Source of the DNA: Saccharothrix sp. NRRL B-16314
GTDB taxonomy: Bacteria > Actinomycetota > Actinomycetes > Mycobacteriales > Pseudonocardiaceae
DNA: 64,000 nt
NCBI RefSeq assembly: GCF_000716595.1
Contig: NZ_JNXC01000020.1
Coordinates: 62,001 to 126,000 of the forward strand
Reading direction: 5' to 3'
In this document: in pieces, positions 27,868-37,045 of the stretch
Layout of the letters: every line of letters begins with the position of its first letter
How positions within the stretch are numbered: the stretch's first letter is position 1
Notes under the pieces: model-generated
The model's input: only the letters and a program-made list of their open reading frames with translations
What the model was told of the DNA's origin: nothing
Databases searched by the model: none
Translations under genes and position numbers: made by a program

Positions 27868-30800
27868 ATGCCCGACGGCTCGTTACCCACCTCCGTCGTC
27901 CGCCTCCTCGACGCCCGTGGTGGGACGGTCGGCGCGGGAGTCGTGCTCGGCGGCCACGTCGTCACCTGCGCCCACGTGGTCAACCTGGCGCTGGGGCGGG
28001 ACGAACGGTCGCCCGAGCAGCCATCCGGGACGATCACGGTCGACTTCCCGGCTTTGGACGGCGCCCAGGACGGCACGACGGTCACTGCGCGGGTTCACAC
28101 GTGGGCTCCCCCGCCGCCGGAAGAAGGTCGGCCCGGTGACGACGTGGCCGTCCTGGAGCTGGACCTGCCCGCCGAGGTCACACCCGCGCGGTTGATCTCC
28201 ACCCCGCTCCGCAACGGCAGTCCGGTCGACGTGCTCGGCTACCCGGCCGGCCGCCCGGACGGCGCGTGGGTGCGGGCGGTCGTGCGCGGTCAGGTCGGCG
28301 GACGGCTGTTGCAGCTGGACAGCGACTCGGCGCTGACCGTGCAACGCGGCTACAGCGGCAGCCCCGTGTGGGACCCGGCGACCGGCCGGGTGGTCGGCAT
28401 CATCGCCACGGCCGGGGCCCGCGACAGCTACGCCATCACGGCCGAGCAGCTGGCCGAAGCCCTTCCGGGGTCGCCGAACAGCCTCACCGTGCTGCACCTC
28501 GCCGGCACGAGGTTCGGGTCGGGCCTCGACGTGTGGTCACCGCGCGAGTTCGCCGAGCTGCGGCCCGATCTGATCGTGTTCACCGGCGACCTGACCGAGC
28601 ACGGCCTGCCCGACGAGTTCGCGGCCGGTTTCGGGTTGCTGGCCGAGGTGGCGGACGCGGTTCGGCTGCCACGCGAACGGGTGGTCGTCGTGCCGGGAGT
28701 GCGGGACGTGAACCGGCGGGCGTGCCAGGCGTACTTCGCGCAGGAGGAGGCGTGGGGCCGTGTGCCGACCGCGCCGTACTGGGCGAAGTGGGGGCCGTTC
28801 GCGGCGGCGTTCGACGAGTTCCACGGCGGCAGGTTCAGCTTCACGCCGGACGAGCCGTGGACGCTGTTCGACTACCCGGACCTGGAACTCGTGGTCGCCG
28901 GGTTGAACACCACCGTGCCCGTGACGCACGAGGTTGACGTCCTCGGCTTGGGCGAACCGCAGGTCGAGCGGTTCCGGGAGCTGCTGCGCCACCCGAAGCG
29001 CACGCACTGGCGGCGGCTGGGCGCGGTCCAAGGGCCGATCGGAGGGCCGGGCCAGGGAACGGTGGAAGGGTCGGGCGAGGCAACGGTCGGAGGGTCGGAC
29101 AAGGGGCCGGGCGAAGGGCCGGGCCAGGGAACGGTCGGAGGGCAGGGGTCGGGCAACGGGCAGGGCCAGGGGCAGGGGCACGTCGAGTCGAGTGTCGGGC
29201 TGCCGCCCGTCGACCTGCTGCTGGCCGGTTCACGGCACGAGAGCGGCAGCTGGAAGCTCGTCGCGCTGCCGTCCCGCCGCCGTCGGGTGGTCATCTCGAC
29301 CGAACGGCTGACCGGCGGTTCGGACACCTTCTTCGACCGGGTGCTGGAGGCCACCAAGGTGGCGCACCCGACCGCGACCGTCACACCCCGTCCCGAGGAC
29401 CACTACCTCCGGGTGTCGAAGCAACGCCCGGTCGGCGGCTTCGAGCAGTGGCCGGTCGGGGTGGCCGCCGAACCCGGCGTCGCGGAGGTGACCCGGTTCG
29501 TGGAGGAGGTGCACAAGCCGTTCGCCGCCGCGGACCCGTCGGTGCCGTCCGAGCTGGTCTACAGCGGCCCGCCGGCGCCTCCGGACCTCGTGCTGGCGGC
29601 GCAACGGCAGGGTGTGCGGCTGCGCAGCTTCGTGGAGTACGGCGGCTTGCTGGACCTCCGGCCGCTGGCGGACCGGCAGGCCCGACGGCTGGCCGCAGAC
29701 CAGGTGTACCCGGCCGACCTGTACGTCCAGCAGCGGTTCGGCGTGGTGGGGTCGCCGGACGGTGGCGACGACGTCCTCTTCCGGACGCTCACCTGGTTGC
29801 GCGAGGAAGTCGCCCGGTTCGTGGTGGTGCTGGGCGACTTCGGGCGCGGCAAGTCGTTCCTGCTGCGGCAGTTGACGCGGGCGCTGCCCGACGAGCACCC
29901 CGGTCTGCTGCCGGTGCTGGTGGAGCTGCGCAGCCTGGAGAAGGCGCCGACGCTGGACGAGCTGCTGGCCCAGCACCTGGTCCACGAGCACGTCCAGGCC
30001 GTCGACGTGGCCAAGCTGCGGTACATGATCAGCAGCGGGCGGCTGGCGTTGTTGTTCGACGGGTTCGACGAGCTGGAGCTGCGCGTCGGGTACGACAACG
30101 CGGCCGACTACCTGACCACGTTGCTCCAGGCCGTCACCGATCGGGCGAAGGTCGTGCTGACCAGCCGGACCCAGCACTTCCAGTCCACCAACCAGGTGCT
30201 GAACGCGTTGGGGCAGAAGGTGTCGGCGTTGGCCGCCAGCCGGGTGGTGGTGCTGGAGGACTTCACCGACGACCAGATCCTCGACTTCCTGACCAGGCAC
30301 TACGGCGGCGACGAGAAACGGGCGGCGGCGCGGTTCCGGTTGTTGGGTGCGATCCACGACCTGCTCGGGCTGTCGCGGAACCCCCGGATGCTGTCGTTCA
30401 TCGCCGGCCTGGACGACGAGCGGTTGCGCGAGGTGCAGGAGGAGCACGGGCAGATCAGCGCGGCCGAGCTGTACCGGGAGCTGGTCGACTTCTGGCTGGT
30501 GCAGGAGGTGAACCGGCAGCGGCACCGGTTCGGGACGCCCTCGTTCGACGGCGCCGAGCGGCTGGCGGCGTGCACGGCGTTGGCGTTGCGGCTGTGGGAG
30601 ACGACGGCGACGACCATCCAGACGTCGGACCTCGCGCACACCGTGGTGCGGACGTTGACCCGGTTGACGGAGCGCGGCTACTCGATCGACCAGGCCACGC
30701 ACGCCGTGGGCTCCGGGTCGTTGCTGGTGCGGACGGAGACGGGCGGGTTCGCGTTCGTCCACCAGTCGGTGATGGAGTGGCTGGTCGCCAAGGTCGCCGC

Positions 30801-33147
30801 CGACGAGCTGCCCGAGACGGAGATCGTCAACCGGAAGATGTCCCGGCTCATGGTCGACTTCCTGTGCGACCTCGCCGGGCACAAAGTGGCTCTGAAGTGG
30901 GCGAAGGGCGTCCTGACGGACTCCGACGCGTCGGAGGCGGCCAAGCAGAACGCGACCGAGGTGGCGCGGCGGCTGGAGGCGCGGGTCCACCTGAACCTGG
31001 TCGGCGCCGACCTGCGCGCGTACGACTTCAGCGGGTTGGACGTGCGGGGAGCGGACCTGAGCGGGGCCGACCTCTCGGGGCAGCGGCTGTACGACAAGGA
31101 CTTCGCGGAGACCGACCTGACCGGCGCGAACCTGACCGACGTGCGGGTGATCGGTGGCGACCTCACCGGGGCCGTGCTGGCCGGCAGCCGGTGGGACCGC
31201 GCGGCCCTGCTGGGCGTGGCCGGTCCGATGCCCGCCGAGGCCGCGGTGATCGGCCGGGACGTGGCCGGGCCGATGCTCGCGCCGTTGGGCGACGACGTGG
31301 TGGCGGTCGCGTTCTCGCCGGACGGCGCACTGGTGGCGATGGCCCGTCAGCACGTCGTGGAGCTGCGGCACGTGGCAGCGAACCGGCCCCTGAGGGTCTG
31401 GCGGACGATCGCGCACCCGATCAAGGACATCGCCTTCGCGCAGGACGGCCGGCGGATCGCCACGCTGGAGGAAGACGGCGCCGTGACCGTGTGGGACGCG
31501 CGAACCGGTGATCTGGTCATCGGTCTGCCGCACCACGTCACCGGGCGGATCTGGTTCGTCGGGCCCGGAGATCAGCTGGCCGGACGGGACGCCGACGGGC
31601 TGGTCCGGTTCTGGAACGCCGAAACCGGTGCGGTCGTGGCGGCGCTGCCGGGAGCGCACCAGGAGGTGGTGGTGTCGTCGGACGGGAGCACGGTGGCGAC
31701 CACGTCGGGCTACGAGGTCGAGGTCCGGCGCACGAGCGACCGCCAGTCGATCTGGAGGTCCGAGGTGGACCACAGTGTCCGCGTGGCCCTCTCGCCCGCC
31801 GGAACGACCTTCGCCTTCCACGGCGCGAGCCGGGTGATGCTCGTGAACCTGGGCTCCGCCCGTCAGTTCAGCATCGCGACCGGCTTGGGCTGGATCGACC
31901 GGACGCACTTCCTCGACGAGTCCCGGATGATCCTCACGGACGGCTTGCACCACGAGATCGTCGACACCCAAGCTGGAAAGGTCGGGAACTTCGATCTGAC
32001 TTCGCGCTCGCGCGGCATCGCGTCATCGCCGGACGGCAAGCACTTCGCAGGAATCGCGCAGGACGGGTCCGCGATTCTCCACAACGCGACCGGCAAAGCC
32101 CTTCAGCGCCTGTCGTCCGACGGGTGGGTCGCTGTCGGATCGGCGTCGTACTCACCCGACGGCCGATCGTTGCTCACCACGTGCGATGACGGCGCGGTTC
32201 GCATCTGGGACCTCACGACGGGGTCGGTGAGCACCGAGTTCAACCACCGGTCAGGACGTGGGCGGCTCGCCGCGTTCTCACCGGTCGACCGGACGTTCGC
32301 GTATGCGACCAAGACGGGCTTCAGGATCACCGGCCGCGAGGCCACCACCAGGTGCGAGACCGACGAGGTCCACTCGCTCGCCATGTCTCCGGACGGCACG
32401 CAGGTCCTCACCGCATCCGGCGGCAACGTCGTGCGGCTCTGGCACACCAGGACCGGTTCCCGCCTCAGCGAGCACAGCACCAGGAAGTCGCCGACCAACG
32501 CCGTCGCGCTCTCCCCCGCGAGCACCGCGTTCGCCGCCGCGCACGGCGACGGCACGGTCTCGGTGCACGACATGACGCGGACTGTCGTTCTCGAAGGGCA
32601 CACCGCGCAGGTGTCGAGCGTGGTGTTCTCCCCCGCCGGGAGCCGCATCGCCAGCGCGTCGCTCGACGGCACCGCGCGGCTCTGGAACCTCCACGGACAG
32701 CTGGTGAAGACGCTGGAAGGGCATGGGCAACCCGTCTTCGACGTGGTGTTCTCCCCTGACGGTGGCCGGGTCGTCACGGCGTCGTCGGACGGGACGGCGG
32801 GGATCTGGAGCACGAGCGGCGAGCGCTTGTTGACGTTGATCGGGCACACGGCCGGCGTGCGCAGCGTGGCCTGTTCGCCGGACGGGACGCGGATCGCGAC
32901 CACCTCCGACGACGGCACGGCGCGGATCTGGGACGCCGACACCGGGGCTGAGCTGGCGATCCTGGTGCACGCCGAGGAGCCGGCGGTGCTGCTGCCGGAC
33001 GGGTCGTACAAGGGCGATCCCGGTGACCGGATGTGGTGGGCGGTGAAGCAGGTGCGGTTCGCGGTCGGCGAGCTGGACCCGTATTACCCGGAGATCCGCC
33101 GGTTGGGGCGTGACGCGGCGCTTCCCGGGGTAGTCAGCGGGGCATGA
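27868..33147 (+). CDS. trypsin-like / inactive phosphoesterase / NACHT / pentapeptide / WD40 STAND protein
   Basis: 1,759 residues. (1) Trypsin-like protease, 1-200: His36 (TCAHVV), Asp92 (DDVAVLEL), Ser163 (GYSGSPVW), triad intact. (2) Calcineurin-phosphoesterase fold, 205-470: LHLAGTRFG for LHxSDx[11 protein letters not shown] for PGNHDVNR, AGSRHE for the GHxH loop; only GDLT (240-243) is kept, so metal binding is probably lost. A Gly-rich repeat insert lies within it. (3) NACHT ATPase: Walker A GDFGRGKS (656-663), Walker [12 protein letters not shown] (Asp731). (4) Pentapeptide repeats, 1042-1115. (5) About 14 WD40 blades, 1140-1735, two propellers; the last are most regular. Likely a cytosolic ligand-triggered NTPase that releases or activates the protease, as in bacterial NLR-like defence. 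That role is inference. Coupled by ATGA to the next gene. Confidence 0.93.
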   Translation: MPDGSLPTSVVRLLDARGGTVGAGVVLGGHVVTCAHVVNLALGRDERSPEQPSGTITVDFPALDGAQDGTTVTARVHTWAPPPPEEGRPGDDVAVLELDLPAEVTPARLISTPLRNGSPVDVLGYPAGRPDGAWVRAVVRGQVGGRLLQLDSDSALTVQRGYSGSPVWDPATGRVVGIIATAGARDSYAITAEQLAEALPGSPNSLTVLHLAGTRFGSGLDVWSPREFAELRPDLIVFTGDLTEHGLPDEFAAGFGLLAEVADAVRLPRERVVVVPGVRDVNRRACQAYFAQEEAWGRVPTAPYWAKWGPFAAAFDEFHGGRFSFTPDEPWTLFDYPDLELVVAGLNTTVPVTHEVDVLGLGEPQVERFRELLRHPKRTHWRRLGAVQGPIGGPGQGTVEGSGEATVGGSDKGPGEGPGQGTVGGQGSGNGQGQGQGHVESSVGLPPVDLLLAGSRHESGSWKLVALPSRRRRVVISTERLTGGSDTFFDRVLEATKVAHPTATVTPRPEDHYLRVSKQRPVGGFEQWPVGVAAEPGVAEVTRFVEEVHKPFAAADPSVPSELVYSGPPAPPDLVLAAQRQGVRLRSFVEYGGLLDLRPLADRQARRLAADQVYPADLYVQQRFGVVGSPDGGDDVLFRTLTWLREEVARFVVVLGDFGRGKSFLLRQLTRALPDEHPGLLPVLVELRSLEKAPTLDELLAQHLVHEHVQAVDVAKLRYMISSGRLALLFDGFDELELRVGYDNAADYLTTLLQAVTDRAKVVLTSRTQHFQSTNQVLNALGQKVSALAASRVVVLEDFTDDQILDFLTRHYGGDEKRAAARFRLLGAIHDLLGLSRNPRMLSFIAGLDDERLREVQEEHGQISAAELYRELVDFWLVQEVNRQRHRFGTPSFDGAERLAACTALALRLWETTATTIQTSDLAHTVVRTLTRLTERGYSIDQATHAVGSGSLLVRTETGGFAFVHQSVMEWLVAKVAADELPETEIVNRKMSRLMVDFLCDLAGHKVALKWAKGVLTDSDASEAAKQNATEVARRLEARVHLNLVGADLRAYDFSGLDVRGADLSGADLSGQRLYDKDFAETDLTGANLTDVRVIGGDLTGAVLAGSRWDRAALLGVAGPMPAEAAVIGRDVAGPMLAPLGDDVVAVAFSPDGALVAMARQHVVELRHVAANRPLRVWRTIAHPIKDIAFAQDGRRIATLEEDGAVTVWDARTGDLVIGLPHHVTGRIWFVGPGDQLAGRDADGLVRFWNAETGAVVAALPGAHQEVVVSSDGSTVATTSGYEVEVRRTSDRQSIWRSEVDHSVRVALSPAGTTFAFHGASRVMLVNLGSARQFSIATGLGWIDRTHFLDESRMILTDGLHHEIVDTQAGKVGNFDLTSRSRGIASSPDGKHFAGIAQDGSAILHNATGKALQRLSSDGWVAVGSASYSPDGRSLLTTCDDGAVRIWDLTTGSVSTEFNHRSGRGRLAAFSPVDRTFAYATKTGFRITGREATTRCETDEVHSLAMSPDGTQVLTASGGNVVRLWHTRTGSRLSEHSTRKSPTNAVALSPASTAFAAAHGDGTVSVHDMTRTVVLEGHTAQVSSVVFSPAGSRIASASLDGTARLWNLHGQLVKTLEGHGQPVFDVVFSPDGGRVVTASSDGTAGIWSTSGERLLTLIGHTAGVRSVACSPDGTRIATTSDDGTARIWDADTGAELAILVHAEEPAVLLPDGSYKGDPGDRMWWAVKQVRFAVGELDPYYPEIRRLGRDAALPGVVSGA
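29044..29185 (+). repeat. in-frame Gly-rich DNA repeat within the STAND gene
   Basis: Two exact 20-bp copies (29044-29063 and 29116-29135) and several diverged ones encode a Gly/Gln/Ser-rich loop ([21 protein letters not shown]) inside the inactive phosphoesterase domain. All repeats keep the frame. Slippage expansion is likely, with variable length expected between strains. Confidence 0.75.
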
Positions 33148-34124
33148 CGGACCACGTTCGGATCGGGGTTCTCGGGGCGGCGCGGATCGTGCCGGCGGCG
33201 TTGGTGCGGCCGGGGCGTTCGGCGACGGCGGTCGAGGTTTCGGCGGTGGCGGCCCGCGATGCCGGTCGGGCGCGGAAGTTCGCGGACCGGTTCGGGATCG
33301 CGCGCGTGCACGGGTCGTATGAGGAGTTGCTGGACGATCCGAACGTGGACGCCGTCTACATCCCGCTGCCCAACGGGTTGCACGGGAAGTGGACGTTGGC
33401 GGCGTTGGCGGCAGGGAAGCACGTGTTGTGCGAAAAGCCGCTCGCGGCCAATGCGGACGAGGCGGCGGAGGTCGCCGCGGCGGCGCGGAAGAGCGGGCTG
33501 GTGGTGATGGAGGCGTTCCACTACCGGTACCACCCGCTGGCGTTGCGGTTACCGGAAGTGGTCGCGGAGTTGGGGGAACTGCGGCACGTGGAGGCGCGGT
33601 TGTGCTTCCCGTTGCCCCGGTTCAAGGACATCCGGTACTCGATGGAGTTGGCCGGCGGGGCGATGATGGACGCCGGGTCCTACGCGGTGAACCTGGTGCG
33701 GCTGCTCGGTGGTGAGCCGGAGGTCCGGTCGGCGCGGGCGCTGGTGAAGGAACCGGGAGTCGACCGGGCGATGCGGGCGGAGCTGAAGTTCCCCGAAGGG
33801 CACACCGGGACCGTGGTGGCGTCGCTGTGGTCGCGCTCGCTGCTGCGGTTGTCGGCGAAGGTGTTGGGGGCCAACGGTTCCATGCAAGTGCTCAACCCGT
33901 TCGCACCGCAGTTCGGGCACCGCCTCGCGGTGAAGCTGAACGGACACCGGCGGGTCGAGCGGTTCGAGCGGCGTCCGTCGTACGAGTACCAGTTGGCGGC
34001 GTTCGCGGACGCGGTGCTGCACGGCAAGCCGTTCCCGACGACGGCGGACGACGCGGTGGCCACGATGCGGGTCGTGGACGACACCTACCGGGCCGCCGGG
34101 CTGCCGATGCGTCGACCCAGCTGA
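33144..34124 (+). CDS. Gfo/Idh/MocA-family NAD(P)-dependent oxidoreductase
   Basis: 326 residues: an N-terminal Rossmann domain (RIGVLGAARIVPAAL), the family hallmark HVLCEKPLAANADEA with the catalytic Lys of EKP, and VVMEAFHYRYHPLA, then an alpha/beta C-terminal domain with GGAMMDAGSYAVNLVRLLGG. Family members oxidise or epimerise sugars or dihydrodiols. ATG 33144 overlaps the stop of the large STAND gene (ATGA), so it is translationally coupled to it; this may be chance gene packing or a functional link. A terminator hairpin follows. Confidence 0.9.
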   Translation: MTDHVRIGVLGAARIVPAALVRPGRSATAVEVSAVAARDAGRARKFADRFGIARVHGSYEELLDDPNVDAVYIPLPNGLHGKWTLAALAAGKHVLCEKPLAANADEAAEVAAAARKSGLVVMEAFHYRYHPLALRLPEVVAELGELRHVEARLCFPLPRFKDIRYSMELAGGAMMDAGSYAVNLVRLLGGEPEVRSARALVKEPGVDRAMRAELKFPEGHTGTVVASLWSRSLLRLSAKVLGANGSMQVLNPFAPQFGHRLAVKLNGHRRVERFERRPSYEYQLAAFADAVLHGKPFPTTADDAVATMRVVDDTYRAAGLPMRRPS

Positions 34125-34143
34125 GTTTCAAGCTGGGTCTTTC
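34115..34143 (+). terminator. intrinsic terminator after the Gfo/Idh gene
   Basis: ACCCAGCT (34115-34122) pairs with AGCTGGGT (34131-34138) across an 8-nt loop, followed by CTTTC. The hairpin includes the stop codon of the gene at 34124. Confidence 0.75.
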
Positions 34144-34342
34144 AGGTCAGCTGCTCCAGTTGCAGCTGCGCCTCGGTCATCCCGACCAACGCGTGGAAGT
34201 GGTCGACCAGGCCGTCGAAGTCCGGCCGTGGCTCGGGTTGCTCCGGCAGGGGTTCGATCAGCGGTTCGCCTTCCGGGGGGAGGATGGCCACGGTCATCTT
34301 CCAGGTGGCGGCGGCTCCCCTGATCTTCCAGGTCTTCTCCAT
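34142..34342 (-). CDS. small hypothetical protein
   Basis: 66 residues starting MEKTWKIRGAAATWKMTVAI, then an acidic Pro/Glu-rich stretch (LPEQPEPRPDFDG) and a C-terminal helix (FHALVGMTEAQLQLEQLT). No family recognised. It is divergent from the XRE regulator (96-bp gap), the position where regulated small genes of XRE/DUF397 systems are often found. The longer open frame to 35173 is antisense to the XRE gene and is not credible. The ATG at 34342 follows GGTAT without a good Shine-Dalgarno, so the start is uncertain. Confidence 0.5.
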   Translation of the reverse strand: MEKTWKIRGAAATWKMTVAILPPEGEPLIEPLPEQPEPRPDFDGLVDHFHALVGMTEAQLQLEQLT

Positions 34343-34438
34343 ACCGGAACGGTCAGGCCTTGCTCCGCGGTCGCGCAACGCTCTCCTTCGGGTGACACGA
34401 CTTTCGTGCCCACGTGGCAAGACGGGACAGTCGGGCCC

Positions 34439-35275
34439 ATGACACGCAAGGGGGCATCCGTCCGGCAGCGGCGGGTATCGACGGAACTGCGCGCGCTGCG
34501 GTTGGCGAGGCGTCTGAGCTGTGCCGATGTGGCCAAGGCGATCGGCTGTTCGGAGAGCAAGATCAGTCGGATGGAGACCGGGCAGCGGGGACTGCGGGCC
34601 GACGAGGTCGCGGCCATCCTCGGCTTCCTCCGCGCGCCGGCGGCGTTGCGGCAAGAACTGGTCGACCTGGTTCGAGGCGGAGAACACCGGAACTGGCATG
34701 CCATCCACGGCAAGCTGCCGTCCAACTGGAAGGATTTGATCGGCTTCGAAGCCGAGGCCACCGCCCTCTACAACTACGAGCCCGTCCTGATACCCGGCCT
34801 CGCCCAGACCCCCGACTACGCCCGAGCCATCATCCAAGGGGCGAATGACCGTCTCTCCGACGCCGAACTCGACGCGCTGGTCGCCACCCGGATGGGCCGA
34901 CAAGTCATCCTGAGCCGCGCCCAGGTCCACTTGCTCATCGACGAGGGGATTCTTCACCGCCGGCTGGCGTCGCCCGGCATGATGCGCGCCCAACTCCAAC
35001 ACCTGGCCACGCTGGGCAGCAGGGCCAACATCGTCATCCAGATCGTGCCGCTGGACATCACCGCGCATCCCGGTTTGGGCGGGCCGTTCCTGGTGATGGA
35101 CTTCGCCGACCAGCCGAGCCTGGTGTACGTGGAAAGCCGGGGCACCAGCACGTTCCTCGAAGAAGAAGTGCACCTCACCAACGCTAGGCTTGCCTGGCAG
35201 AGGCTGCGCGCCTTGGCGCTGTCACCTGAGGAGTCGCTGGGGCTCATCGCCAAGGTCGCCGGACAGATGACGTGA
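34439..35275 (+). CDS. XRE-family regulator with DUF5753 domain
   Basis: 278 residues: helix-turn-helix at about 15-70 (LRLARRLSCADVAKAIGCSE, then SKISRMETGQRG) and the DUF5753 ligand/partner domain that fills the rest (ALYNYEPVLIPGLAQTPDYA, ILHRRLASPGMM, QIVPLDITAHPG, VYVESRGTSTFLEE). Regulators of this type are abundant in actinomycetes and act with small DUF397 proteins, influencing development and antibiotic production (BldB/WhiJ-like systems). The ATG at 34439 is the first with a credible N-terminus (MTRKGASVRQRR). It is followed 16 bp later by its DUF397 partner. Confidence 0.93.
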   Translation: MTRKGASVRQRRVSTELRALRLARRLSCADVAKAIGCSESKISRMETGQRGLRADEVAAILGFLRAPAALRQELVDLVRGGEHRNWHAIHGKLPSNWKDLIGFEAEATALYNYEPVLIPGLAQTPDYARAIIQGANDRLSDAELDALVATRMGRQVILSRAQVHLLIDEGILHRRLASPGMMRAQLQHLATLGSRANIVIQIVPLDITAHPGLGGPFLVMDFADQPSLVYVESRGTSTFLEEEVHLTNARLAWQRLRALALSPEESLGLIAKVAGQMT

Positions 35276-35291
35276 TGCGAGGAGCGCACCG

Positions 35292-35459
35292 ATGGACTTC
35301 ACCAACGCGAACTGGCGCAAAAGCAGTCGCAGCAGCGACCAGGCGAACTGCGTCGAGGTCGCCCACGTCGCCAACCGCGTAGCCATCCGCGACTCCAAGA
35401 ACCCCGACGGCCCGGTCCTCCACTTCGGCAGGGTCGACTGGTCCACCTTCACACGGTGA
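35292..35459 (+). CDS. DUF397 domain protein
   Basis: A 55-residue protein with the signature WRKSSRSSDQANCVEVA (residues 8-24), VAIRDSKNPDGPVLHF and a C-terminal W. DUF397 proteins almost always accompany XRE-DUF5753 regulators and are thought to work with them as a modulator or antitoxin-like partner. Start ATG at 35292; the stop overlaps the start of the next gene (GTGA at 35456-35459), making an XRE-DUF397-lipoprotein operon. Confidence 0.92.
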   Translation: MDFTNANWRKSSRSSDQANCVEVAHVANRVAIRDSKNPDGPVLHFGRVDWSTFTR

Positions 35460-35911
35460 GCCGACGTGTCCTAGCGGTCGCGTTGGCGGCGGCGCTGCTG
35501 GTCGGGTGCCAGGTGGAGGCGTCCGAGCCGGCGGCGAAGTCGGGCACGGGCGAGTTGCGCACGGACCTGGAACCGCTGGTGAAGCGCTTTCCCGCCCTCG
35601 CCACTGCCACTGGCGCGCGGTGGATGTCCGGCACGTTCGGCCGCGCGGACGTCCCCGGACCGTCCACCTACTGGATCAACGCGGTGGTGGCGTTGGAGCC
35701 GTCGGAGGTCGAACGACTGGTGTCCGCCCACGCGCCCACCGCTTCCGGCGAGAAGCCCGAAGTCATCGAAGAGCTGCGCGAGCAGTTGCCGCACGGACCG
35801 TTCCTGACCGGCGACGCGCTCGACGCCGCGTTCCGCCTCGAAGAGTGGCGCGTGGACTCCTACCTCGACCGGGAATCCGGGGAACTCGTCCTCATCGCGA
35901 TGGGAACCTGA
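35456..35911 (+). CDS. putative lipoprotein
   Basis: 151 residues with a short basic N-terminus, hydrophobic core and lipobox (LAVALAAALLVGC, lipidated Cys at residue 18), so exported and lipid-anchored. The mature part is acidic at the C-terminus with no recognised domain; the segment ATGARWMSGTFGRADVPGPS followed by YWINAVV may be a fold core. Translation is coupled to the DUF397 gene (GTGA overlap), suggesting shared expression with the XRE/DUF397 pair. Function unknown. Confidence 0.75.
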   Translation: MSRRVLAVALAAALLVGCQVEASEPAAKSGTGELRTDLEPLVKRFPALATATGARWMSGTFGRADVPGPSTYWINAVVALEPSEVERLVSAHAPTASGEKPEVIEELREQLPHGPFLTGDALDAAFRLEEWRVDSYLDRESGELVLIAMGT

Positions 35912-35932
35912 CCCGAACACCGGGCACCCTCC

Positions 35933-35938
35933 TAGACT
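35933..35938 (+). promoter_or_regulatory. -10 element of a leaderless DUF1707 gene transcript
   Basis: TAGACT ends 7 nt before the GTG at 35946, with no ribosome-binding site between. Confidence 0.6.
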
Positions 35939-35945
35939 CACGTGC

Positions 35946-36593
35946 GTGAGCGACGAGCTGGTGCCGGACCCCCGTCAGATGCGTGCCTCGGACGCCGACC
36001 GCGAAAAGGTCGCCCAGGTACTCCAGCAGGCACACGGCGAAGGCCGGCTGGACCTCCACGAACTGGACGAACGCCTGGCCTCGCTGTACGCGGCCAAGAC
36101 GTACGGCGAACTCGTGCCGCTGACCGCCGACCTCGGCGTGCCGCCGCCCACCGTGCTGCCGGTGCCCGCCCACCACAACCTGCCTTCCTCGCGCATCGGC
36201 GGAGCGCCCGGCTCGTCCACCTCGTTCGCCTTCTGGTCGGGGGTGGAGCGCAAGGGCGAGTGGGTCGTACCGCCGACGCACACGGCGGTGGCGGTCATGG
36301 GCGGCATCCAGCTCGACCTGACGAAGGCCCGGTTCGCGCAGGCCGAGACGACGATCCACGCCTACGCGCTGATGGGTGGCGTGGAGATCATCGTGCCCGA
36401 GGACATCACCGTGCGGATCGACGGCGTCGGCTTCATGGGCGCGTTCGAGGACGCGACGCACAAGGGCGCGCCGACCATCCCGGGTGGACCGGTAGTGCGC
36501 ATCACGGGTTTCGCGATGATGGGCGCGGTCGAGGTGAAGCGGCCGAAGCGCAAGAAGATCAAGGGGCAGAAGCGGGACGAGCTGGAGGGGTAG
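35946..36593 (+). CDS. DUF1707 / LiaF-like C-terminal domain protein
   Basis: 215 residues. The N-terminal DUF1707 domain (about 8-60) has the signature QMRASDADREKVAQVLQQA, GRLDLHELDERL and YAAKTYGEL. The C-terminal part (about 105-200) matches the LiaF-type cell-wall-stress beta-helical domain (AVMGGIQLDL, ALMGGVEIIVPED, GVGFMGAFED). No membrane segments, unlike many relatives, so it may be cytosolic or membrane-associated through its basic tail (KRPKRKKIKGQKR). Probably part of envelope stress sensing; not experimentally defined for this family. Leaderless GTG start. Confidence 0.85.
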   Translation: MSDELVPDPRQMRASDADREKVAQVLQQAHGEGRLDLHELDERLASLYAAKTYGELVPLTADLGVPPPTVLPVPAHHNLPSSRIGGAPGSSTSFAFWSGVERKGEWVVPPTHTAVAVMGGIQLDLTKARFAQAETTIHAYALMGGVEIIVPEDITVRIDGVGFMGAFEDATHKGAPTIPGGPVVRITGFAMMGAVEVKRPKRKKIKGQKRDELEG

Positions 36594-36667
36594 TCGCCCG
36601 GCACGGGAGGGCGTTACCCTTCGTCGTCCCCGCCGCCCTTTGCTGAGCCGAATGGCCCAACGCTGCC

Positions 36668-37045
36668 ATGACCAGTCCCGTCTTCGTCGACCCGTCCGGC
36701 CGCCGCCGGTGGGTCCTGCGCATCGTCATCGGCACAGCCGTGACGTGCGTGCTCGCCTACTTGACGCTGCTCGCCGTCGCTCTCGCGGGCGGGCCGGTCA
36801 ACCGCTCGGCGCTGCTCCCGATCCCGGACGAAGAGGCACCCGTCGTCGTCACGACCACCGAGGTCACCTCGACGACCACCCGGGCTCCCGAAGTCGTCGT
36901 CACGACCCGTCCGACCACGACCACCACCGACGACACGACCACGACGACCACCGAGGACACGGCCGCCACCACGAAGCCGTCCCAGGGTCGTCGCTCGGAA
37001 GTTCCCGGTGCGTCGAACCGGCCGACCGCTCCCGGTAGAGGCTGA
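36668..37045 (+). CDS. Thr-rich single-pass membrane protein
   Basis: 125 residues: basic N-terminus, one hydrophobic helix (about residues 17-41, ending LLAVALAGG) and a long extracytoplasmic tail of Thr/Val/Asp repeats (TTTEVTSTTT, TTTTTDDTTTTTTED), probably a wall-spanning, possibly glycosylated stalk. Its stop overlaps the ATG of the deacetylase/glycosyltransferase gene by one base (TGATG), so they are coupled. It may help localise or tether that enzyme. No catalytic domain. Confidence 0.8.
   Translation: MTSPVFVDPSGRRRWVLRIVIGTAVTCVLAYLTLLAVALAGGPVNRSALLPIPDEEAPVVVTTTEVTSTTTRAPEVVVTTRPTTTTTDDTTTTTTEDTAATTKPSQGRRSEVPGASNRPTAPGRG

Noticed and set aside
29230..31971. 913-codon minus-strand open frame opposite the NACHT gene
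   Set aside because: Antisense shadow; no start context and no recognisable domain.
33827..34438. N-terminal extension of the XRE regulator
   Set aside because: The extension overlaps the Gfo/Idh gene and the terminator; the conserved protein begins at ATG 34439.
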